Program-made: the position numbers and the translations under genes
Notes under the pieces: generated by a model
Databases searched by the model: none
What the model saw: only the letters and a program-made list of their open reading frames with translations
What the model was told of the DNA's origin: nothing
Shown here: positions 39,809-50,288 of the stretch, in pieces
Layout of the letters: each line of letters starts with the position of its first letter
Position numbering within the stretch: position 1 is the first letter of the stretch
Source of the DNA: Caballeronia telluris
GTDB lineage: Bacteria; Pseudomonadota; Gammaproteobacteria; Burkholderiales; Burkholderiaceae
Assembly: GCF_001544495.1 (NCBI RefSeq)
Contig: NZ_FCNZ02000002.1
Span: 309,777 to 373,776, forward strand
DNA length: 64,000 bases
Reading direction: 5' to 3'

Positions 39809-41314
39809 ATGACAACGCAAACCATCCGATTTCTGCAGCATGGCGTCGTCCGCGAGGTCGGCGATGCGCCCGTCACGCGCACGGTGCTTCAGCATCTGCG
39901 CGAGACGCAGCAGTGCACCGGCACGAAGGAAGGCTGCGCCGAAGGCGATTGCGGCGCGTGCACGGTCGTCGTCGGCGAACTCGATGCACGCGGCCAGGTC
40001 GCGCTAAAGGCCGTCAACGCGTGCATCCAGTTCCTGCCGACCCTCGACGGCCGCGCGCTCTTCACCGTCGAAGACCTGCGCGCCGCCGATGGCGGGCTGC
40101 ACCCCGTGCAACAGGCGATGGTCGATTGTCACGGCTCGCAGTGCGGCTTTTGCACGCCGGGCTTCGTGATGTCGATGTGGGCGCTCTACGAGAACCAGCC
40201 AGCGGATGCCGGCCTGCCGACGCGCGATGAAATCAACACGGCGCTGTCCGGCAATCTCTGCCGATGCACGGGCTACCGGCCGATCGTCGACGCCGCGCAG
40301 AAAATGTTCGACTATCCGCGCGCGGCGTTCGATCGCGAAGCGCTGAAGGCGTCGCTGCAAGGCATCCGTCGCACGGAAGGTTTCAAGTACGGCGCGTTGG
40401 GCGCCACGTTCCACGCCCCGGCGACGCTCGCCGAATTCGCCCGCCTGCGCGCGGCGCATCCGAACGCGCGCATTCTCGCGGGCAGCACGGACCTCGGGCT
40501 GTGGGTCACGAAGCAGTTCCGCGATCTCGGCGACGTCCTCTTCATCGGCAACGTCGACGAACTGAAGACGATCGCGCACGACGCGCAATCCCTGACGATC
40601 GGCGCGGCGGCATCGCTCGAAGACGCCTACGCCGCGCTCGCCGCCGACTACCCGGAACTCGCCGAACTCTGGACGCGCTTCGCCTCGCTGCCGATCCGCA
40701 ATGCGGGCACGCTCGGCGGCAATGTCGCGAACGGCTCGCCGATCGGCGATTCGATGCCCGCGCTGATCGCGCTCGATGCGCAAGTCGTCCTGCAACACGC
40801 CGATAAAACCCGCACGCTGCCGCTCGATGCGTTCTATCTCGGCTACCAGAAGACCGCGCTCGCCGCCGGCGAATTCGTCGCGGCGATCCGCGTGCCGCGG
40901 CCGTCGGCGGATCTGCGTTTTCGCACTTACAAAGTCTCGAAGCGCTACGACCAGGACATTTCCGCCGTCTGCGCCGCGTTCGCCGTCAGGCTCTCGGGCT
41001 CGCGCGTGACAGGCGCGCGCATCGCGTTCGGCGGCATGGCGGCGACGCCCAAACGCGCGCCAGCCGCCGAAGCCGCGCTGATCGACCGCGAATGGGGCGA
41101 AGCGTCCGTGCGCGAAGCGATGGCCGCGCTCGACGCCGACTTCCAGCCGCTCACCGACATGCGCGCGTCGAGCGCATATCGCAGCAAGGTCGCGCGCAAC
41201 GTGCTGTGGCGCTTCTATCTGGAAACGCGCGGCGACGCCCCGCTCGCCCTCTTCGACGTGAACGCGTTCGCGTTCGAAGCACGGGAGAACGGCTCCCTTA
41301 CGGAGTTGCCATGA
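39809..41314 (+). CDS. xdhA: Xanthine dehydrogenase small subunit (Fe-S/FAD)
   Basis: A 501-residue subunit. Residues 1-170 hold two [2Fe-2S] clusters (CTGTKEGCAEGDCGAC; CGFCTPGF; NLCRCTGY). Residues 190-480 are the FAD domain (AGSTDLGLWVTKQFR; LGGNVANGSPIGDS). Together with XdhB it oxidises hypoxanthine and xanthine to urate. The start MTTQTIRFL matches the family; the upstream in-frame extension runs through the promoter. The stop overlaps the xdhB start by 4 nt. Confidence 0.95.
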   Translation: MTTQTIRFLQHGVVREVGDAPVTRTVLQHLRETQQCTGTKEGCAEGDCGACTVVVGELDARGQVALKAVNACIQFLPTLDGRALFTVEDLRAADGGLHPVQQAMVDCHGSQCGFCTPGFVMSMWALYENQPADAGLPTRDEINTALSGNLCRCTGYRPIVDAAQKMFDYPRAAFDREALKASLQGIRRTEGFKYGALGATFHAPATLAEFARLRAAHPNARILAGSTDLGLWVTKQFRDLGDVLFIGNVDELKTIAHDAQSLTIGAAASLEDAYAALAADYPELAELWTRFASLPIRNAGTLGGNVANGSPIGDSMPALIALDAQVVLQHADKTRTLPLDAFYLGYQKTALAAGEFVAAIRVPRPSADLRFRTYKVSKRYDQDISAVCAAFAVRLSGSRVTGARIAFGGMAATPKRAPAAEAALIDREWGEASVREAMAALDADFQPLTDMRASSAYRSKVARNVLWRFYLETRGDAPLALFDVNAFAFEARENGSLTELP

Positions 41315-43701
41315 ACAAGCTGAGCGAACCGCCCGCAGCCGGCACGCTTGCGGCGCCGGCGATCGGCGTCGGTCTGCCGCACGAATCCGCGACGCTGCAC
41401 GTGAGCGGCGAAGCAACCTACATCGACGACATTCCCGAAGTGCGCGGCACGCTGCACGCGGCGCTCGGGCTGTCGCGACACGCGCATGCGCGCATCGTCG
41501 CGCTCGATCTCGACGCGGTGCGACGGGCGCCGGGCGTCGTCGCGGTGCTGACGGCGGCCGACATTCCCGGCGAGAACAATTGCGGCCCGGTGCTGCACGA
41601 CGACCCGATCCTGGCCGCGAGCGAGGTGCTCTATCTCGGCCAGCCGGTGTTCGCGGTGATCGCCGAGACGCACGATCTCGCGCGGCGCGCGGCGGCGCTC
41701 GCAAAAAGCGAGGACGTCGTGCGCTACGAGTTGCTCGACGCCGTGCTCACGCCGCGCGAGGCGAAGGAAAAGAAGCAGTTCGTGCTGCCGCCGTTGCATC
41801 TGCGGCGCGGCGATCCTGACGCGACAATCGCGGCGGCGAAGCACCGCATCGCGGGCGAGTTCGAAGTCGGCGGGCAGGAGCAGTTCTATCTCGAAGGCCA
41901 GGTCGCGTATGCGATTCCGAAGGAACTCGACGGCATGCTCGTCCACAGTTCGACGCAGCATCCGAGCGAGATGCAGCAAGTCGTCGCGCACATGCTCGGC
42001 TGGCCGGCGCACAGCGTGCAATGCGAATGCCGGCGCATGGGCGGCGGCTTTGGCGGCAAGGAATCGCAGTCGGCGGTGTTCGCATGCGTCGCGGCGCTCG
42101 CGGCGCACAAGCTGCATCGGGCGGTCAAGCTGCGCGCCGATCGCGACGACGACTTCATGATTACCGGCAAGCGCCACGACGCGGTCTACACCTACGAAGC
42201 CGGCTTCGACGACGAAGGCCGCCTCGCGGGCGCGCGCGTCGAGATCGCGTTGCGCGCCGGCTATTCGGCGGACTTGTCGGGCGCGGTGGCGACGCGCGCC
42301 GTCTGCCACTTCGACAACGCGTACTTTCTCGGCGACGTCGACATCGTGGCGATGGCCTGCCGCACGAACACGCAGTCGAACACGGCGTTTCGCGGCTTCG
42401 GCGGACCGCAGGGCGCGCTCGTGATGGAAGTGCTGCTCGACGAAGTCGCGCACCGGCTAAAGCGCGACCCGCTCGACGTGCGGCGTGCGAACTTCTACGG
42501 CATCGGCGAGCGCGATACAACGCCCTACGGCCAGAGAGTCGAAGACAACGTGATCGCGCCGCTCACCGACGAACTGATCGCATCGAGCGACTATCTCGCG
42601 CGGCGCGCCACGATCGACGCATTCAACGCGACGAGCCCGGTGCTCAGGCGCGGCATCGCGTACACGCCGGTCAAGTTCGGCATCTCGTTCAACGTGCCGT
42701 TCCTGAACCAGGCCGGCGCGCTCGTGCATGTCTACAAGGACGGCTCGGTGCTCGTGAATCACGGCGGCACCGAAATGGGCCAGGGACTCAACACGAAGGT
42801 CGCGCAGGTCGTGGCGAACGCGCTCGGCGTCGCGCTCTCGCACGTGCGCGTAAGCGCGACCGACACCTCGAAGATCGCGAACACGTCGGCGACGGCGGCA
42901 TCCACGGGCAGCGATCTGAACGGAAAGGCCGCCGAAGCCGCCGCGCTGACGATCCGCGCGCGCCTCGCCGACCTCGCCGCCAAGCAACTCGGCGGACGCG
43001 CGGAAGACGTGCGCTTTCACAACGGCGTCGTCGATTCGAACGGCGGCGAGATGCCCTTCAGCCAGTTGGTCGCAGCCGCGTATCTCGCGCGCGTGCAGCT
43101 CTGGTCCGACGGCTTCTACGCGACGCCCAAGGTCCATTGGGACGCGAAGACGCTGCAAGGCCATCCGTTCTACTACTTCGCGTATGGCGCGGCGGTGTCG
43201 GAAGTGGTCGTCGATACGCTCACGGGCGAATGGAAACTCCTGCGCGCCGATCTGCTGCACGACGCCGGGCAGTCGATCAATCCGGCGATCGATATCGGTC
43301 AGATCGAAGGCGGCTTCATTCAGGGCATGGGCTGGCTCACGACCGAAGAACTCTGGTGGAACCGCGACGGTCGCCTGATGACGCACGCGCCGTCCACTTA
43401 CAAGATCCCCGCTGTCAGCGACACGCCCGCGGCCTTCAACGTCGCGCTCTATCGCAACGACAACGCCGAGCCGACCGTGTTCCGCTCGAAGGCGGTCGGC
43501 GAGCCGCCGCTGTTGCTGTCGTTTTCGGTGCTGCTCGCGATCCGCGCGGCGATCGCGTCGGTGGCGCCCGGTTCCGCCGACGCCCCGAAGCTGCGCGCGC
43601 CCGCGACGCCCGAAGCGATCCTGGACGCGATCGACGATTGCCGCGCGCGTTCGACGGAAGCACCCGCTGCGCACGCCGCGCAGGCAGCGCCGGTAAACTA
43701 A
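41311..43701 (+). CDS. xdhB: Xanthine dehydrogenase large (molybdopterin) subunit
   Basis: A 796-residue subunit with the molybdenum cofactor and catalytic site. Typical strings are GEATYIDDIPEVRGTLHAA, GGGFGGKESQ, TAFRGFGGPQGALVMEVLLDE, NHGGTEMGQGLNTKVAQV, and the catalytic Glu region SKAVGEPPLLL. Translation is coupled to xdhA by ATGA. Confidence 0.96.
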   Translation: MNKLSEPPAAGTLAAPAIGVGLPHESATLHVSGEATYIDDIPEVRGTLHAALGLSRHAHARIVALDLDAVRRAPGVVAVLTAADIPGENNCGPVLHDDPILAASEVLYLGQPVFAVIAETHDLARRAAALAKSEDVVRYELLDAVLTPREAKEKKQFVLPPLHLRRGDPDATIAAAKHRIAGEFEVGGQEQFYLEGQVAYAIPKELDGMLVHSSTQHPSEMQQVVAHMLGWPAHSVQCECRRMGGGFGGKESQSAVFACVAALAAHKLHRAVKLRADRDDDFMITGKRHDAVYTYEAGFDDEGRLAGARVEIALRAGYSADLSGAVATRAVCHFDNAYFLGDVDIVAMACRTNTQSNTAFRGFGGPQGALVMEVLLDEVAHRLKRDPLDVRRANFYGIGERDTTPYGQRVEDNVIAPLTDELIASSDYLARRATIDAFNATSPVLRRGIAYTPVKFGISFNVPFLNQAGALVHVYKDGSVLVNHGGTEMGQGLNTKVAQVVANALGVALSHVRVSATDTSKIANTSATAASTGSDLNGKAAEAAALTIRARLADLAAKQLGGRAEDVRFHNGVVDSNGGEMPFSQLVAAAYLARVQLWSDGFYATPKVHWDAKTLQGHPFYYFAYGAAVSEVVVDTLTGEWKLLRADLLHDAGQSINPAIDIGQIEGGFIQGMGWLTTEELWWNRDGRLMTHAPSTYKIPAVSDTPAAFNVALYRNDNAEPTVFRSKAVGEPPLLLSFSVLLAIRAAIASVAPGSADAPKLRAPATPEAILDAIDDCRARSTEAPAAHAAQAAPVN

Positions 43702-43732
43702 CGCCTTTCGCCCATTTCCAGGAGCCCGATCG

Positions 43733-44743
43733 ATGCAAGCATGGCTGCACGACCTGCAACAACTGCTCGCGCACGGCGACGCGCTCGTGCTCGTGACGGT
43801 CGCGCGCGTCGAAGGCTCGGCGCCGCGCGAGCCCGGCACGAAGATGATCGTCACGCGCGAGGACGCGCGCTACACGATCGGCGGCGGCCATCTCGAATGG
43901 AAAGCGATCGAGACCGCGCGGCAAGTGCTGAAGGACGGCATGCGCAGCCCGCGCATGCGCCGCCTCGAACGCTTCGCGCTTGGACCGAGCCTCGGGCAGT
44001 GTTGCGGCGGCGCCGTCGTGCTCGCGTTCGAGCGGCTCGATGTCTCCGATCTCGGCTGGGTCACCTCGCTCGCGAAGCGCACGGCGCAGGGCTTGTCGAC
44101 CGTGCGCAGCGTGTCGTTCAGTGCCGCGCCCGACGCCGTGATGATCTCGGACCCCGAGCCGGGCGTCGCGGGCGCGGACTGTCTCTTGTGGGACGGCGCC
44201 GGCTTCGACGACAGCGGCGCGCTCCTCACCGAGACCATCGCACCGCGCGAATTCGAAGTCGTGCTGTTCGGCGCGGGCCATGTCGGCGTGGCGCTCACGC
44301 GCGTGCTCGCGACGCTGCCGTGCCACGTGACCTGGGTCGACGAGCGCGACGCCGCGTTTCCCGCGCCGCAGTTCGTGCCGGACAACGTGACGATCGAGCC
44401 GAACGACGCGCCCGATTCTGCCGTCGACGCCGCGCCGCCGAACACGTACTTCATCGTGATGACGCACAACCATCCGCTCGATCTGCTGCTTGCCGAACGC
44501 ATCCTGCAACGGGGCGACTTCGCGTTCTTCGGCATGATCGGCTCGCATACGAAACGCAAGCAGTTCGAGCACCGGCTCGCGTCGCGCGGGATCGATCCTG
44601 TGCGCATCGCGCGCATGGTGTGCCCGATCGGCGTGTCCGGCATCGTCGACAAGGCGCCGGAAGTGATCGCCGTTGCAGCGGCAGCCCAACTGCTGCAGGC
44701 GGTCGAAGCCCATACCCATGCGTCATCGCAGCAGATGGCGTAA
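43733..44743 (+). CDS. xdhC: Xanthine dehydrogenase accessory protein XdhC
   Basis: A 336-residue protein that binds molybdopterin cofactor, promotes its sulfuration and inserts it into XdhB. The XdhC/CoxI N-terminal domain (VTVARVEGSAPREPGTKMIV; CCGGAVVLAFE) and a C-terminal Rossmann domain (LFGAGHVGVALTRVL; FFGMIGSHTKRKQF) are both complete. It lies 31 nt after xdhB. Confidence 0.95.
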   Translation: MQAWLHDLQQLLAHGDALVLVTVARVEGSAPREPGTKMIVTREDARYTIGGGHLEWKAIETARQVLKDGMRSPRMRRLERFALGPSLGQCCGGAVVLAFERLDVSDLGWVTSLAKRTAQGLSTVRSVSFSAAPDAVMISDPEPGVAGADCLLWDGAGFDDSGALLTETIAPREFEVVLFGAGHVGVALTRVLATLPCHVTWVDERDAAFPAPQFVPDNVTIEPNDAPDSAVDAAPPNTYFIVMTHNHPLDLLLAERILQRGDFAFFGMIGSHTKRKQFEHRLASRGIDPVRIARMVCPIGVSGIVDKAPEVIAVAAAAQLLQAVEAHTHASSQQMA

Positions 44744-45811
<1,068 letters not shown>

Positions 45812-45815
45812 GAAA

Positions 45816-47192
45816 ATGAAGATGGAAACCACAGCACCAATCGAACGCGACACCACCACGCTCGAACGCTTCTTCGGCATTCGCGCGGCGGGCTCGCGCG
45901 TGAAGACCGAAGTCGTCGCGGGCATCACGACGTTTCTCACGGCGATGTACATCATCGTCGTCAATCCGGGCATTCTTTCGCAGGCGGGCGTGCCCTTCCC
46001 CGCAGCGCTCACGGCGACCGTCATCATCAGCTTTCTCGGCAGCTGCGCGATGGGTCTCTATGCGCGCAATCCGGTGCTCGTCGCGCCGGGCATGGGCATG
46101 AACGCGCTCTTCGCGTTCGTGATGGTCCACGGCGGCAAGATGCCGTGGCAGACCGCGCTCGGCTGCGTGTTCTGGTCCGGCGTGATCTTCGCCGTGCTCG
46201 CGGCGTTCAACGCGCGCAAGCTCGTCGTCGATGCAATTCCCGCGAACCTGCGCCATGCGGTGTCGTGCGGTATCGGCTTGTTCATCAGCCTGATCGGGCT
46301 CGTGAACGCGAAGTTCGTCGTCGGCGATCCGGTCACCGTCGTGCATTCGGCGACGCTCAATCCGGTCGTCGTCACATTCCTGATCGGTCTTGCCGTCACG
46401 ACCATTCTCGTTGCGCGGCGCGTGACCGGCGCGCTGATGCTCGGCATCGTGTTCACGACGATCATCGCGATCCCGATCGGCCGCTTCTGGGGCGACGGCA
46501 CCGCGTACTGGCCCGCCGCGATCGCGACAAAGACGCTCGTCAACTGGAACGGCCTCTTCTCCGCGCCGGACTTCTCGGGCATCGGCCAGCTCGATCTGAT
46601 CGGCTCGCTGAAGGTGATCTACTGGCCGTTCATCTTCGTGATGCTGTTCACGTCGTTCTTCGACGCGCTCTCCACTTTCATGGCGATCTCCGAAGCCGGC
46701 AAGCTGTTCGATAAGGACGGCAATCCGCGCAACATCCGTCAGTCGATGATGGTCGATGCCTTCTCCGCGCTCGTGTCCGCGCCGCTCGGCACGAGTCCGG
46801 CGAACGCTTACATCGAATCGGCGGCGGGCATTTCGGCGGGCGGGCGCACGGGGCTCGTCGCGGTCGTCGCGGGCCTGTGCTTCCTGCCGTTCCTGTTTCT
46901 CTCGCCGCTGCTCTCGCTCGTGCCCGCCATCGCGACCGCGCCCGCGCTCGTGCTGGTCGGCGTGTTCATGATGGAGTCGATCAAGCAGATCGAATGGCAT
47001 CGTTTCGACGAAGCGATCCCCGCGTTCCTCGCGATGATCCTGATTCCGCTGACCTATTCGATCACCGACGGCATCGCGTACGGCTTTCTCGCGTTCGTCG
47101 TGATCAAGGCGTTCACCGGCCAGATGAAGGCCATCAAGCCGGCGATGTGGGTCGTCGCCGCGCTCTCGCTCTTGCTTCTGACCCAGCTTTAA
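45816..47192 (+). CDS. AzgA-type NCS2 purine permease (adenine/guanine/hypoxanthine)
   Basis: A 458-residue inner-membrane transporter with 12-14 segments. The AzgA/COG2252 hallmarks are FLTAMYIIVVNP, APGMGMNALFAFVMV, and the C-terminal APLGTSPANAYIESAAGISAGGRTG. It imports purine bases for the deaminases and Xdh of the operon. Confidence 0.93.
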   Translation: MKMETTAPIERDTTTLERFFGIRAAGSRVKTEVVAGITTFLTAMYIIVVNPGILSQAGVPFPAALTATVIISFLGSCAMGLYARNPVLVAPGMGMNALFAFVMVHGGKMPWQTALGCVFWSGVIFAVLAAFNARKLVVDAIPANLRHAVSCGIGLFISLIGLVNAKFVVGDPVTVVHSATLNPVVVTFLIGLAVTTILVARRVTGALMLGIVFTTIIAIPIGRFWGDGTAYWPAAIATKTLVNWNGLFSAPDFSGIGQLDLIGSLKVIYWPFIFVMLFTSFFDALSTFMAISEAGKLFDKDGNPRNIRQSMMVDAFSALVSAPLGTSPANAYIESAAGISAGGRTGLVAVVAGLCFLPFLFLSPLLSLVPAIATAPALVLVGVFMMESIKQIEWHRFDEAIPAFLAMILIPLTYSITDGIAYGFLAFVVIKAFTGQMKAIKPAMWVVAALSLLLLTQL

Positions 47193-47227
47193 CCACGACT
47201 ACATACAGTATCCGGAGACGTTGCACC

Positions 47228-48556
47228 ATGACTCAAACCGCCTACCGCGCCCAGCTTCTGACCTTCCGCGACGACCCCGCGCACGCCGCCGACGGCGCGG
47301 TCTTCGATGAAGACGGCCTCCTGATCGTCGAGGACGGCCGCGTGGTCGCGGCAGGCGCCTATTCGGCGTTGAAGACGCGCCTTTCAGCCGATGCGACCGT
47401 GAAGACGATGCGCGACAAGCTGATCGTGCCGGGCTTTATCGATTCGCACATCCACTATCCGCAGACGGACATGATCGCGTCGCCGGCGCCGGGTCTTCTG
47501 CCGTGGCTCAACACGTACACGTTCCCGACCGAGCGCGCGTTCGCCGATCCGGCGCACGCGCGGCAGACGGCGCGCTTCTTCCTCGACGAACTGCTCTCGT
47601 GCGGCACGACGACCGCGCTCGTCTACTGCACGGTGCACAAGGAATCCGCCGACGCGTTCTTCGCCGAGAGCGAGTCGCGCAACCTGCGCATGGTCGCGGG
47701 CAAGGTGCTGATGGACCGCAACTGCCCCGAGTTCCTGCGCGACACGGCGCAATCCGGCTACGACGACAGCGCCGAGCTGATCGCGCGCTGGCACAACCGC
47801 GGACGCCAGCAGTACGCGCTGACGCCGCGCTTCGCGCCGACCTCGACCGAGGCGCAGCTCGAAGCATGCGGCGTGCTCGCGCGCGCGCACGAGGATGTGT
47901 TCATCCAGAGTCACGTCGCGGAGAATACCGACGAGATCAAGTGGGTCGAAAGCCTTTTTCCGGGCCACCGCAGCTATCTCGACATCTACGATCACTACAG
48001 CCTCTTGCGGCGTCGCGCGGTGTACGGCCATTGCATCTATCTCGACGACGCCGACCGCCAGCGCATGGCCGAAACGGGCGCGGTGGCGTCGCACTGCCCG
48101 ACGTCGAATCTGTTTCTCGGCAGCGGCCTTTTCGACTTCGACAAGGCGGGCGCGGCGAACATGCCGGTTGCGCTCGCGACGGACGTCGGCGGCGGCACGT
48201 CGTTCTCGATGCTGCAGACGATGAACGAAGCGCACAAGGTCGCGCGCCTCACGGGCCATCACCTCACCGCGACGCGCATGTTCTGGCTCTCGACGACGGG
48301 CGCGGCGAAGGTGCTCGATCTCGACGACCGTATCGGTACGCTCGCGCCGGGCAGCGAGGCGGACTTCGCGGTGCTCGATCCGGCCGGCACGCCGCTGCTC
48401 GCGCGCCGCACGTCGCGCGCGGAGTCGCTCGAAGAGTTGCTGTTCGCGTTCGCCTTGCTCGGCGACGATCGCGCGGTGTTCGAAACGTATGCGGCCGGGA
48501 ATTGCGTGCATCGGCGCGATGCGCGACGGGCTTCCGCGCTGGAGCTTGCGGCGTAA
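47228..48556 (+). CDS. guaD: Guanine deaminase
   Basis: A 442-residue amidohydrolase that converts guanine to xanthine. The zinc ligands appear in FIDSHIHYPQ, IQSHVAEN, YGHCIYL and LATDVGGG. The strings CPTSNLFLGSGLF and GLLPWLNTYTFPTE are typical. Last gene of the operon, closed by a strong terminator. Confidence 0.95.
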   Translation: MTQTAYRAQLLTFRDDPAHAADGAVFDEDGLLIVEDGRVVAAGAYSALKTRLSADATVKTMRDKLIVPGFIDSHIHYPQTDMIASPAPGLLPWLNTYTFPTERAFADPAHARQTARFFLDELLSCGTTTALVYCTVHKESADAFFAESESRNLRMVAGKVLMDRNCPEFLRDTAQSGYDDSAELIARWHNRGRQQYALTPRFAPTSTEAQLEACGVLARAHEDVFIQSHVAENTDEIKWVESLFPGHRSYLDIYDHYSLLRRRAVYGHCIYLDDADRQRMAETGAVASHCPTSNLFLGSGLFDFDKAGAANMPVALATDVGGGTSFSMLQTMNEAHKVARLTGHHLTATRMFWLSTTGAAKVLDLDDRIGTLAPGSEADFAVLDPAGTPLLARRTSRAESLEELLFAFALLGDDRAVFETYAAGNCVHRRDARRASALELAA

Positions 48557-48586
48557 GCAGCCTGAACCTCGCGTCGCGGAGAATGG

Positions 48587-48614
48587 AAAAACGCCCTGGC
48601 AACAGGGCGTTTTT
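48587..48614 (+). terminator. Terminator of the purine operon
   Basis: AAAAACGCCCTG and CAGGGCGTTTTT form a 12-bp stem around GCAA. Confidence 0.88.
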
Positions 48615-48687
48615 CGTTGAGACCATCACTTCAGCACGCTTTTCAGCTTACCGCTAAAGTCGAGTTTTCCGCCAGCCTCCGCGCGTC

Positions 48688-49128
48688 ATGAAGCAACCCG
48701 CACGATCCGTTCGCCTGCTAGCGTCGACGCTCATCGCCACCTTGCCCGCGCTCTCGCACGCGCTTGCCCTCGACGCCCAGCTCGACTGCAAATCGAACGC
48801 GCATGCGTTCATCGCGCCGCTACTGCAACAGCATCTGATCGAAGAAAAACCGATGCGCGTCGAAAAGAACTCGGTCAATGCGTTTCGACCGGCGAAGGGC
48901 ACCGAACTGAGCGCGTACGACTTTCGCGTCTATGCGGTGCTCGGCTATCAGAAGGACGATCCGATCTTCACGCAGGGAACCGGCGAGCCCATTGCGGACT
49001 CGGCGTATGGCGCGGTCGTGGTCGGACTCGACAGCGCCGTGGAAGCAAAAGTGCGCGCGGCGGGCAGCGACGCCGTGGTGCATCACGTCGCGCCCTTCAT
49101 CACCGCGATCTTCTGCAAGCAGGACTAG
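48688..49128 (+). CDS. Exported protein of unknown function
   Basis: A 146-residue protein with a signal peptide (KQPARSVRLLASTLIATLPALSHALA). The mature part has two Cys, one at the N-terminal end (LDCKSNA) and one near the C-terminus (IFCKQD), which could form a periplasmic disulfide. No family is recognised. The stop codon overlaps that of the converging phosphonopyruvate decarboxylase gene by 3-4 nt. Confidence 0.7.
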   Translation: MKQPARSVRLLASTLIATLPALSHALALDAQLDCKSNAHAFIAPLLQQHLIEEKPMRVEKNSVNAFRPAKGTELSAYDFRVYAVLGYQKDDPIFTQGTGEPIADSAYGAVVVGLDSAVEAKVRAAGSDAVVHHVAPFITAIFCKQD

Positions 49129-50288
49129 CGCGAAAGATGCGCCTGCAGCCGCGCGCGCACGTCTTCCGGCGAGATCGACGGGCGCGGCAGGTCGCCGGGC
49201 GTCCCGGTCTTGATCGAGAGCCGCGCGAACCGCACACCGTCGACGTCCTTCGCTTCGAATAGACGGTCGATCACGCCGATGTCGTCGCCGTCGAGCGCGA
49301 GCGCGTAGCCGCACGCCGAGGCGATCGACGCGAAATCGACGCCGCGCGATACCGTCGCCTGCCCGCCCGTCGATTCGTGCGCGCCGTTGTCCAGCAGCAG
49401 ATGAACAAGGTTCGCGGGACCGTATGCGCCGAGCGTCGCGAAGACGCCCATGCGCATGAGCGCGGCGCCGTCGCCGTCGAGCGCGACCACGCGCAGGTCC
49501 GGCCGCGACAGCGCCAGGCCGAGCGCGATCGGCGTGACGCACCCCATCGAGCCGACGAGATACAACTGGTTCTCGCGATCGTCGATGGCGTAGAGTTCGC
49601 GCCCGCAAAAGCCCGTCGACGCGAGCACGACGGTGGAGTCGAGCGGCGTCTGCGCGATCACGCGCTGCAAGGCGTCATGACGCGTGACGCGCTCGCCTTC
49701 GAAGCGCCCGACTTGCGCACGCTCCGCACGTTCATGCACGCCCGCGAGGCCGGTCTTTTTCAACGCATACGGCGCGACGCTGCCCTTCTGCATCACGAGC
49801 GCGTAAGGACGACCCGTGCGGTCCATGTGCGCCGTCGCGCGCTCGAGCGCCGGACCGATCGCGTCGGCTTCTGTCGGGAACAGCTCCCAGGCAATCTCCA
49901 TCGTGTCGAGCATGGCCGGCGTGACAGGGCCCATCAGCGCGTGCTGCGGCTCGTCGGCGACGCCCGGCTGGCCGCGCCACGTCACGATCAGCAATTGCGG
50001 CAGACGAAACGTCCAGGTGAGCGACGTCAGCGGACTCACCGCGTTGCCGAGACCGGAGTTCTGCATCATCGCGATGCCGCGCCGGCCCTTATGTTCGCCC
50101 GACGCGCCGAGCGCGACGCCCGCGATCAGCGCGACGGCATCGCCCTCGTTCGCCGCCGACACGTAGTGCAGCGTCTCGTCCTGCAGCACGTAGTTGATGA
50201 ACGGCGTGAGAAACGAACACGGCACGCCGGCATACCAGTCGAAGCCGCGCTCACGCGCCGCTTCGACGAACTGGGCAGCCTCAATCAC
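49125..50288 (-). CDS. Phosphonopyruvate decarboxylase
   Basis: A 387-residue thiamine-diphosphate enzyme (Ppd/AepY) that converts phosphonopyruvate to phosphonoacetaldehyde, which pulls the unfavourable PEP mutase step forward. The catalytic Glu lies in [14 protein letters not shown] (residue 48). The ThDP motif is [13 protein letters not shown], ending in [11 protein letters not shown], and [15 protein letters not shown] is typical of the family. The start is a GTG at 50288 that overlaps the stop of the PEP mutase gene by 8 nt. It is the last gene of the six-gene operon. Confidence 0.92.
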   Translation of the reverse strand: MIEAAQFVEAARERGFDWYAGVPCSFLTPFINYVLQDETLHYVSAANEGDAVALIAGVALGASGEHKGRRGIAMMQNSGLGNAVSPLTSLTWTFRLPQLLIVTWRGQPGVADEPQHALMGPVTPAMLDTMEIAWELFPTEADAIGPALERATAHMDRTGRPYALVMQKGSVAPYALKKTGLAGVHERAERAQVGRFEGERVTRHDALQRVIAQTPLDSTVVLASTGFCGRELYAIDDRENQLYLVGSMGCVTPIALGLALSRPDLRVVALDGDGAALMRMGVFATLGAYGPANLVHLLLDNGAHESTGGQATVSRGVDFASIASACGYALALDGDDIGVIDRLFEAKDVDGVRFARLSIKTGTPGDLPRPSISPEDVRARLQAHLSR